From NCBI GenBank assembly GCA_030635945.1, contig DAOVXW010000004.1:1-13206 (forward strand): DNA of 13,206 bases, in the 5' to 3' direction. Made by a program: the position numbers and the translations under genes. The notes beneath the pieces are model-generated. The model was given only the letters and a program-made list of their open reading frames with translations, was not told the DNA's origin and ran no database searches. Below are positions 8,518 through 13,206 of this stretch, piece by piece. Numbering within the stretch: the first letter of the stretch is position 1; every line of letters begins with the position of its first letter. The stretch comes from Dehalococcoidia bacterium. Its GTDB lineage: Bacteria; Chloroflexota; Dehalococcoidia; Dehalococcoidales; G020351185.

Positions 8518-9305
8518 TTATCGAGGCTTAGCCAGGGGGAGCCTATTCTTAAGTTTTTCAGTTTCTAGTTTACTTCTCTGTAACATAGCTGGAATAAAGC
8601 CTAAGTCACAGGCAGACACCATGTACCAATAACGTAGGCGCTCATATCCGTCAAATTCCCCTATATTATCGCAATAACCCATAACAGATATAAACGAAAT
8701 AGGATTTAGAACCTTGTCAGTGTTTTGTCGGCCAGGGCTCAGAATGTCAAAGGCTTCTTTGTATATGACATTCTGGGGCGAGAGCACAGGCCGATTGGCC
8801 AAAGCCGGGGAAGGCACCCCGAAATTTTCCTCGTGGGCCTCTAGCGCGGCAAGGGTTTGTTCATTACCCCACGTTATTGCCCAGCTGAGGACTCCCCCAA
8901 ATTTTCCGCATCCTTAATATCTTGCTCGACAATAAAATTTTCCCGGCTTTCGGAAAACTCTTCAATCATAGCCCGCAAATCATCATGCTCCTCCAAAACT
9001 TCCATGGCCTTTTCAGGGCTATACGCTACTGGCAGCCCCTTGTTGGTAACCCCTTCCCAACCTAATAAGATATGGCGAGCCACACCTTCCAGCATAAAAT
9101 TATCGGCTTTCTCATCCGCCTGCTTGAAATTGGTTTTAGTGGTCAGTAGCCTTTCGTTTTCTCGATAAGCTTTACTGATAAAAGCCTTGTACGCGGAGTT
9201 GGTTTTGCGCGCAACTAAAAAACGGGTGTCGTCATCGTAAACCAGCCATGTGCCATTTTTCTCGAGATCACGGTCACGCGTTTTAACGGAAGTATCAAAT
9301 CCCAT
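8518..9305 (-). CDS. Tail assembly chaperone, -1 frameshift fusion (lambda gpGT analogue)
   Basis: Codons 1-136 are those of the short chaperone. A -1 slip on A AAT TTG (8898-8904) then enters a 126-codon frame running from GGG at 8896-8898 to the stop at 8518-8520, giving 262 residues. The junction reads ENL-GGVLSWAITWGNEQ. No stop interrupts the second frame from a TAA just before the heptamer to the end. The T-like part contains WAITWGNEQTLAALEAHEENFGVP (shown in part), then a helical region with YERLRYWYMVSACDLGF and a basic C-terminus. In lambda the T domain contacts the tube protein while G binds the tape measure. A separate protein from GTG 8815-8817 is possible but less likely, because 27 open codons precede it and no good ribosome site is seen. 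Frameshift efficiency is unknown. Confidence 0.82.
8848..8904 (-). promoter_or_regulatory. Programmed -1 frameshift site with possible downstream structure
   Basis: The heptamer AAATTTG is read as (GA)A AAT TTG in the chaperone frame, a match to X XXY YYZ; re-pairing gives AAA TTT. After 16 bases the minus strand can form a bulged stem: GGCAA (8877-8881) with TTGCC (8848-8852), and directly inside it GGGT (8866-8869) with ACCC (8853-8856). One side carries a 7-base bulge. The heptamer and reading frames are plain in the sequence. The stimulator is only a candidate, and its spacing exceeds the usual 5-9 bases. Confidence 0.75.
8874..9305 (-). CDS. Tail assembly chaperone, short form (lambda gpG analogue)
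   Basis: This 143-residue, largely helical, charged protein lies between the tube and tape measure genes, where long-tailed phages encode the G-type chaperone. That chaperone coats the tape measure during tail assembly and is absent from the virion. Visible parts are an N-terminal strand region (WLVYDDDTRFLVARK, about 20-34), a helical core (FISKAYRENERLL; DNFMLEGVARHILLGWEGV, about 69-86) and an acidic C-terminal helix (about 98-135). The sequence DTRFLVARKTNSAYKAF resembles chaperone families of T1/HK97-type siphophages. Codons 135-136 form a slippery heptamer, so a minority of ribosomes should make the longer fusion. The short form ends at TAA 8874-8876, seven codons after the slip site. 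Confidence 0.8.
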   Translation of the reverse strand: MGFDTSVKTRDRDLEKNGTWLVYDDDTRFLVARKTNSAYKAFISKAYRENERLLTTKTNFKQADEKADNFMLEGVARHILLGWEGVTNKGLPVAYSPEKAMEVLEEHDDLRAMIEEFSESRENFIVEQDIKDAENLGESSAGQ

Positions 9306-9324
9306 GAAAGTCTCCTAAAGGGGT
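9306..9324 (-). promoter_or_regulatory. Strong ribosome binding site of the tail chaperone gene
   Basis: Minus-strand TTTAGGAGACTTTCATG places AGGAG six bases before the ATG at 9303-9305. This gene lies after a terminator and is not coupled to an upstream reading frame, so it needs its own strong initiation site. The motif also fixes the start codon. Confidence 0.7.
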
Positions 9325-9340
9325 TGTTTGAACCAGAAAG

Positions 9341-9382
9341 TATAAAAGAGGCCGTCAACAAGTGCAACACTTGTTGACGGCC
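9341..9382 (-). terminator. Rho-independent terminator after the tail tube gene
   Basis: A perfect 15-bp stem, GGCCGTCAACAAGTG with its complement (9350-9364 / 9368-9382), closes a 3-base loop. Read on the minus strand it is followed directly by TCTTTTAT, a U-rich tract; the other strand lacks one, so it acts in the direction of the operon. It lies 28 bp after the tube stop codon and about 45 bp before the chaperone start. It probably ends most transcripts after the abundant tube protein and lets a fraction through to the chaperone and tape measure genes, or to full readthrough if a late antiterminator acts. Confidence 0.88.
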
Positions 9383-9410
9383 AAGGTCGTCGCCAGGAGG
9401 AGCTAACTAA

Positions 9411-10595
9411 TTACGCCGAAGCAATACGGGTAATGATAATTGATTTGGCAGTACCTGATCTTGTATCCTTTTGTGCCGAAAAAGTTACTGAGGCCATTAC
9501 ATCAGAATCTGGGCCAGAAGCTACAACCTCATGACTGGCAATCTTCAGTTCCGGTAGAGCAAATCCATACCGGTTACCGTAAGCATCTTTGCTATCGGTT
9601 AATTGGAACCTTAACTGTACAGACCCGTTGACTAGGAACTCATCAAAAATAGCCCGGCTGGCAAAATAAATAGAGGAAGTAGCCTCGACTTTGATCCGGC
9701 CAGACCCTATACCCGCCGGGTATAGGTTGCCTACAGCCGGTTGATCACGGAGGCTGTTGTCGATTGACAGGCCAAGTTCTTGAAAAGTGGCTGCTATCAA
9801 TGTGAAGGCGCCTGCTGCATCCACAGCGTTAAGGCTTAAGCCTTTCACGTTAGACACCCCATTCATCAACTCATTAGTACCTACAGGTAAGTAAGATCCC
9901 GCCTCTTGGGAAGTGGCAGATCCTGCGCCTGTAGCTCCTGAAAAGGAGATGGAGCCATTTACGATAGCCCCTGCCGCCATTGACAAGCTTAAGGAGGAAG
10001 CTTTCAATCCTGACATGAGAAAGTAATTGTTGACAGCGTCTACAATGAAGTTTTTCTCAAAACAGAAACTGCGGTCCACCGAGGCATTTTCGATTGTGCC
10101 ACTATTGGCTGCAGCGGCAGTGGCCACGGCTTCGTCAGTAATCGTCTCTACCACTGTAAAGGTAGTGCCGTCAGTTATTGACTCTACAGTGAAAACCCCG
10201 TCATCGGCAGTTACAGTAAGGCCTGTTATTTTAATCAGCACGCCGCATTTGAGGCCCACTGTAGAGGTAACGGTACATACCTGAGAAGCGACAGCAGTAA
10301 TGGTATCGGAATAGCCAGCTGACCAGGCAACCGACTGCAGCACAGCCTCGAGAAAATCGTCGTATTCCCCGTAGGATAATTGCAAGTTCACATCGCCAGC
10401 GGAGCTGCCAGCCACCTGTACCGTGCCAGTAAACTGACGATCTGCGTCAATCTCGTCGGATTGGGCAGTATCTATGCCAGTATTTAAGGACTCTCCAGTA
10501 TTACGTAGAAGTTTAAATCCAGTAGTGGGGGGCGTATCAAAGGTCACTTCCTCCACATAGGCCAGGGAACTGTTAGCTGTATCTGCAAAGGACAT
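9411..10595 (-). CDS. Major tail tube protein
   Basis: This 394-residue protein should polymerise as stacked rings into the non-contractile tail tube. The N-terminus (ANSSLAYVEEVTFDTPP, then LLRNTGESLNTGIDT) and the YGEYDDFLEAVLQSVAW motif (75-91) match what I know of the siphophage tube family Phage_tube_2. Residues about 92-170 form a Thr/Val-rich beta module ending in an Ala-rich segment. It has the DDGVFTVESITDGTTFTVVE pattern common in modules inserted into tube proteins. The tube fold resumes near 175 (RSFCFEKNFIVDAVNNYF). The rest is long for a basic tube subunit (often 150-250 residues), so the protein probably has surface decorations. ATG is preceded by GAGGG at suitable spacing. A strong terminator follows the stop by 28 bp, as expected for a highly expressed gene. 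Confidence 0.85.
   Translation of the reverse strand: MSFADTANSSLAYVEEVTFDTPPTTGFKLLRNTGESLNTGIDTAQSDEIDADRQFTGTVQVAGSSAGDVNLQLSYGEYDDFLEAVLQSVAWSAGYSDTITAVASQVCTVTSTVGLKCGVLIKITGLTVTADDGVFTVESITDGTTFTVVETITDEAVATAAAANSGTIENASVDRSFCFEKNFIVDAVNNYFLMSGLKASSLSLSMAAGAIVNGSISFSGATGAGSATSQEAGSYLPVGTNELMNGVSNVKGLSLNAVDAAGAFTLIAATFQELGLSIDNSLRDQPAVGNLYPAGIGSGRIKVEATSSIYFASRAIFDEFLVNGSVQLRFQLTDSKDAYGNRYGFALPELKIASHEVVASGPDSDVMASVTFSAQKDTRSGTAKSIIITRIASA
9706..9726. repeat. Short perfect inverted repeat inside the tail tube gene
   Basis: CCTATACCC and GGGTATAGG form a perfect 9-bp stem around a 3-base loop. It lies within codons for N-L-Y-P-A-G-I-G (about residues 290-297). No T-run follows on either strand, so it is not an intrinsic terminator. 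It may be chance, or it may affect mRNA structure near the 3' end of the tube message. Confidence 0.5.
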
Positions 10596-10607
10596 AAGGA
10601 AACCCTC

Positions 10608-11027
10608 TTAACGGTTAAAATAAAATCGCAGCATGGCAGGGGTAATATACCAGCCTTCCGCTGTGACGGGGCGTAAAACATCGATATTTCTAAAAACGAT
10701 GTCGCCAATAGTCTTATACTCAAATATATTAGCAAGATTGTCAATGTTGGCTTGGTTAATAGCCGAGCCTTTGTTTTGAAGGGTATGGAAATCAACTACC
10801 AGATTCCCCCAGGTACGTTTTATCGCTCCTTGCCCAATTTCTGCGGCAGAAGACTGGTTATACAATATTTTAACGAGGATATACGGGTTACCTTGTTCAG
10901 CTAAAGGCCTTCTGTTTACGTCGGCCATATCCCTTTCTGGGTTATTCTCGAAAATAAACGGTGTGAAACTCCAATTAGCCGTAAATTGGGCTTCTATTAT
11001 TTGTCCGGCACTATCGTAGGTGGGCAT
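10608..11027 (-). CDS. Tail terminator protein, DUF4128-like
   Basis: This 139-residue protein should cap the finished tail tube and provide the face that docks to the head neck. Visible traits of the DUF4128/lambda gpU type are: an N-terminal helix, then an F-x-N-x-P-x-R segment (FIFENNPERD, about 24-33), a strand reading GNPYILVKILY (46-56), the central RTWGNLVVDFHTLQNKG (about 71-87) where the family has a strand and a loop, a helix (about 91-103) and a final aromatic strand (WYITPAMLRFYF). It directly precedes the tail tube gene, the usual place for the terminator. The start lies inside the previous gene (17-bp overlap). A 12-bp gap with a GAGGG ribosome site leads to the tube gene. Confidence 0.72.
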   Translation of the reverse strand: MPTYDSAGQIIEAQFTANWSFTPFIFENNPERDMADVNRRPLAEQGNPYILVKILYNQSSAAEIGQGAIKRTWGNLVVDFHTLQNKGSAINQANIDNLANIFEYKTIGDIVFRNIDVLRPVTAEGWYITPAMLRFYFNR

Positions 11028-11460
11028 TCAAAGCCTCCCTTGCAACACTGCTTAACCACCCAGCATTATCTGCCACCCCTCGGGCTTCTTCCAATCGGGC
11101 ATGGAAAGCATGGTCATCGTCTTCGAGAGGGTTGTAAATATGGATGAATTTAATTTTCTTGCCTTGAAGCCTACCTATAAAGTCAGAGAGCCGGTCTTCA
11201 ATTACTATGCTGCGGTCAAACCCTCTGCTACGCTTGTCTCCTGAAGATCCGACAGGGGGCCGCCCTCGCATACTTTTAAAGGGAAATACCCTGTTAGTGT
11301 TTATCTGAGCACGCCAATTATATGCTGCTTCGCCAGAGTCCTGTACGGTATTATTCAAAACTGCAGAATATGCTGCCCGGCCTACCGCTTCAGCTAACAC
11401 AGAAGGCATTTTATGCAGGCGCTTATTCAGGAACTTGGCATAATCTGAATTCTTGCTCAT
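11011..11460 (-). CDS. HK97 gp10-like neck/tail completion protein
   Basis: This 149-residue basic protein has an N-terminal helical region (FLNKRLHKMPSVLAEAVGRAAYSAV, here in outline, residues 10-34) and a central loop rich in Arg, Gly and Pro (about 57-80). Its C-terminal part reads IYNPLEDDDHAFHARLEEARG and then a final helix. That resembles the 'YN..PYA..LE.G' region of HK97 gp10 family neck proteins, which join the closed head to the tail terminator ring. The position between the stopper-position gene and the tail terminator supports the call; I have no profile match. The ATG overlaps the upstream stop as ATGA. The 3' end overlaps the next gene by 17 bp, indicating coupled translation. 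Confidence 0.55.
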   Translation of the reverse strand: MSKNSDYAKFLNKRLHKMPSVLAEAVGRAAYSAVLNNTVQDSGEAAYNWRAQINTNRVFPFKSMRGRPPVGSSGDKRSRGFDRSIVIEDRLSDFIGRLQGKKIKFIHIYNPLEDDDHAFHARLEEARGVADNAGWLSSVAREALNAHLR

Positions 11461-12350
11461 AGGGTGCAGTGTAACTGGTATTGTTCTTTAAGAAAATCTT
11501 GGCGCACTGTTTGTACTTTGTAACGTTGCCCGTCCCAGAGCAATTCGTCTTCGGCTGCTGGCATTATTCCTATATGAGCTTGCTTAATAATAATTTTTAT
11601 GTCGCCGGCTTTAACACTACTGAAATCTATCGCCCCAAGACTAAAGTCTGTGGCAAACCCTGTTACATTATAGTTGACAAATCCTTCGGTCAAAACCCTG
11701 GTAGAGGTGTCATAACTTAGGGCAGCGCCTCTGTAATAGTAAACAAAATCCTGTCTCTGGTCAGGCCGTTTAAGGGCCCTGGCAAAGTTAAACCCACTGT
11801 CGACATAAGGCAGCTCTACCATGTAATTTTCGCCAGATACAGTTATCTGATCCCATTCCTGAATATCCGCGTGCGAGGGTAAAATAACAAAATAGGAGCC
11901 CTCGAAGTCATCTACCCTTTCATCGGCCTCTGCAGCGCTGCGGAGTTCTACATCAATAAAATGTTTAACCGGGGTTTGGGCTACCAACCACCCTGGGTCA
12001 TTGCTTGGTCCAGCAGGAAGTTTTCGATTAATAGTACCAAGGGTATTGTCGCTGCGATGCAATATTCCCAACTGTTCATAAGAGATACCGGCCCGGCTAT
12101 CCTCTCTTAACTCTCCAATGAAATATATTTCTCCCGTGGCGGGCACTCGAATAGTGTTGGAGACAGGTAATATTGCTGTAGGTGATACGCCTAAAAAGCG
12201 GCGGCGAGTGGGCCTGTTAAAATTAGACAGAAACCTGTCTATAGGAAATACTTTACCGGTAAAGGCGTTAGGTGCCCAACTTTCTAACGCTTCGTCATAC
12301 GCCTCAAATTGGGTAGTTTCGAACTTTGCCGCAACTTTTCTCAGGTTCAT
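11457..12350 (-). CDS. Neck protein in the head-closure (stopper) position, enlarged
   Basis: This 297-residue protein is rich in predicted beta-strand. It lies between the putative adaptor and the gp10-like protein, where siphophages encode the stopper that closes the filled head. Usual stoppers are about 100-120 residues, so this one is far larger. Three segments share a G-x-x-Y-x-V/I hairpin pattern followed by a polar turn and another strand: residues 69-98 (TGEIYFIGEL), 166-195 (ITVSGENYMVEL) and 268-296 (LLWDGQRYKVQTV). The last two resemble the Asp-rich turn and strand seen in stopper proteins. Repetition and function are both inferred. The start overlaps the upstream stop (TAATG) and the stop overlaps the next start (ATGA). 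An unrelated minor structural protein is also possible. Confidence 0.5.
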   Translation of the reverse strand: MNLRKVAAKFETTQFEAYDEALESWAPNAFTGKVFPIDRFLSNFNRPTRRRFLGVSPTAILPVSNTIRVPATGEIYFIGELREDSRAGISYEQLGILHRSDNTLGTINRKLPAGPSNDPGWLVAQTPVKHFIDVELRSAAEADERVDDFEGSYFVILPSHADIQEWDQITVSGENYMVELPYVDSGFNFARALKRPDQRQDFVYYYRGAALSYDTSTRVLTEGFVNYNVTGFATDFSLGAIDFSSVKAGDIKIIIKQAHIGIMPAAEDELLWDGQRYKVQTVRQDFLKEQYQLHCTL

Positions 12351-12835
12351 TAGACATTCGTCACCGGATCATAAGCTGGAGATACTGCACCGAACTGAGA
12401 ATAAGCCTCAGCGGTGTCAGGCACAATAAGGTTCAACAACTCCTCTTGAAGTTTGGACGCTCTGTCCTCAATATCCTTTTTAAGTTCCCTAAGGGATACG
12501 TTAGTAAACCTGACGGCTTCGTTAGCCCCATCAGACTGCTTCTGAAGGATGGAATTCCACCCACCGGAAACAACCATACCAGCTATGAAATATTTTGAAA
12601 AAAGCTTTAGCTTAAGGTATTTCAATTTCTGCGCATCGGTTGCGGCGGCGGCGGCCCCCTCAGAAATAACAGTCTGATAGGTTGGAACCCATGATAGTAG
12701 GCTAGACTCTAGATCCTCTTCAGGCTTCATATCGCAGATTTGAGTATTATTTACATCTGTAGAATCAATACCGATCACACTGCGCACTTGATCGGTATCG
12801 GTCAGTTTTAGGAAGCTTGGAGGACTGTCAGCCAT
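12350..12835 (-). CDS. Probable head-tail connector (adaptor) protein
   Basis: This 161-residue protein is predicted to be mostly helical. It has an N-terminal segment (residues 8-30, LKLTDTDQVRSVIGID), a central helical region rich in Ala, Lys and Leu (about 60-95), a charged helix (about 113-137, RELKKDIEDRASKLQEEL) and a short polar tail. Size, helical character and place at the start of the neck gene series fit the HK97 gp6/SPP1 gp15 type adaptor, which forms a ring beneath the portal. There is no single diagnostic motif, so the call rests mainly on gene order. The ATG at 12833-12835 follows the upstream stop by 10 bp. The stop overlaps the next start by one base (TAATG), suggesting translational coupling. 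Confidence 0.6.
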   Translation of the reverse strand: MADSPPSFLKLTDTDQVRSVIGIDSTDVNNTQICDMKPEEDLESSLLSWVPTYQTVISEGAAAAATDAQKLKYLKLKLFSKYFIAGMVVSGGWNSILQKQSDGANEAVRFTNVSLRELKKDIEDRASKLQEELLNLIVPDTAEAYSQFGAVSPAYDPVTNV

Positions 12836-12845
12836 CTAATACTCG

Positions 12846-13206
12846 TTACAGTTCTACGTAATCTAGGAGTTTCTGGGTCTTTTGGAACTTTACCCAGTTA
12901 CTTATTTTAGGGACTGGTACAGGGATATCTTTACGCAAAATAACATCTGTACCAGGGTCTGTTATTTGCCCACCTTTAAGTAGGGTCACTAAAGCGGCGG
13001 GCCTTCCATCATCTGCCCCCCCTTCCTCTTCCTCGGCCCTAGTTTCGGTTTCTTCCTCGGCCCCAGTTTCGGTTTCTTCCTCGGCCCTAGTTTCGGTTTC
13101 TTCCTCGGCCCCAGTTTCGGTTTCTTCCTCGGCCCCAGTTTCGGTTTCTTCCTCGGCCCCAGTTTCTGTTTCTTCCTCGGCCCCAGTTTCGGTTTCTTCC
13201 TCGGCC
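12846..13206 (-). CDS. Partial acidic-repeat protein of unknown function, upstream of the head-tail adaptor
   Basis: This reading frame enters from the right edge and stops at TAA 12846-12848, giving 119 visible residues; its start is outside the window. The first part is seven tandem copies of the octapeptide AEEETETG, with G replaced by R in copies 5 and 7. An acidic linker and a compact C-terminal segment of about 60 residues follow, containing LLKGGQITDPGTDVILRKD and ending FQKTQKLLDYVEL. The repeat is half glutamate and has no hydrophobic residues, so it is probably disordered. The gene sits directly before the head-tail adaptor, where phages usually place the major capsid protein or small head accessory proteins. 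I do not recognise the family. A head decoration, head-fibre or connector-associated role is inferred from position only. It is separated from the next gene by 10 bp. Confidence 0.75.
   Translation of the reverse strand, partial: AEEETETGAEEETETGAEEETETGAEEETETGAEEETETRAEEETETGAEEETETRAEEEEGGADDGRPAALVTLLKGGQITDPGTDVILRKDIPVPVPKISNWVKFQKTQKLLDYVEL
13036..13206 (-). repeat. In-frame 24-bp tandem repeat, seven copies
   Basis: Seven complete 24-bp units plus 3 bp run to the window edge, so the array may be longer. Copies are almost identical. The differences I see are G/A at the first base of the Gly/Arg codon (units at 13039 and 13087 give Arg) and one synonymous ACC to ACA change in the 13159 unit. 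The unit is a multiple of three, so gaining or losing copies keeps the reading frame. The low divergence suggests recent expansion or continuing homogenisation. Confidence 0.95.

Noticed and set aside
8518..8817. An independent 99-residue gene starting at GTG 8817
   Set aside because: The same frame is open for 27 codons further upstream, exactly to a slippery heptamer in the preceding gene. There is no convincing ribosome site before the GTG, so it is better read as the 3' part of the frameshift fusion.
10544..10795. 83-codon minus-strand frame across the tail terminator/tube gene junction
   Set aside because: It overlaps two better-supported genes in another frame, and its translation shows no recognisable domain.
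12630..12660. GCG/GGC triplet run as a microsatellite
   Set aside because: It only encodes a short Ala-rich stretch (EGAAAAATD) in the adaptor-like protein and shows no array structure.
183..12835. Other plus-strand frames opposite the tail genes (for example 642-917, 4606-4875, 10027-10284, 12118-12598)
   Set aside because: Each lies wholly or almost wholly opposite a well-supported minus-strand gene and shows no protein-like features. The operon is consistently on one strand.

Overview
The window is a block of virion morphogenesis genes from a tailed bacteriophage or prophage. Every credible gene lies on the minus strand, so the operon reads from right (13206) to left (1). The gene order matches the lambda/HK97-type siphovirus plan: head-tail joining proteins, one tail tube protein, a frameshifted tail chaperone pair, a long tape measure, the tail tip and an adhesin. 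No contractile sheath or myovirus baseplate gene is visible. The lambda J-like tip protein and its DUF2163-type neighbour suggest a Gram-negative host, but this is inference. No integrase, tRNA, host gene or CRISPR array is present, so prophage and free phage cannot be told apart.

Right end (11.0-13.2 kb): the C-terminal part of a protein with seven in-frame copies of an acidic octapeptide, a probable head-tail adaptor, a large protein in the head-closure position, an HK97 gp10-like neck protein and a DUF4128-like tail terminator. Middle (8.5-10.6 kb): the major tail tube protein, a strong intrinsic terminator, then the tail assembly chaperone with an in-frame A AAT TTG slippery heptamer. A -1 shift there would make a 262-residue G-T-type fusion. 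Next (5.0-8.5 kb) is a 1161-residue tape measure. Left end (0-5.0 kb): two lambda M/L-position tip proteins, a 902-residue J-like central tip protein with two fibronectin III-like segments, a 304-residue tail fibre/adhesin-like protein, and the start of a further gene that leaves the window.

Genes are packed tightly, with ATGA, TAATG or zero-base junctions. The main gap is the 105 bp between the tube gene and the chaperone, and it holds the terminator. The working model is one long late transcript. It is attenuated after the highly expressed tube gene, and the frameshift sets the chaperone ratio. No cell-wall hydrolase (lambda gpK type) or gpI homologue lies between the L-position protein and J, where lambda has them.

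I see no obviously new system such as a defence island or retroelement. The least ordinary items are the acidic 24-bp repeat array, the enlarged head-closure-position protein with apparent internal repetition, the reduced tip gene set, and the terminator and frameshift controls flanking the chaperone.
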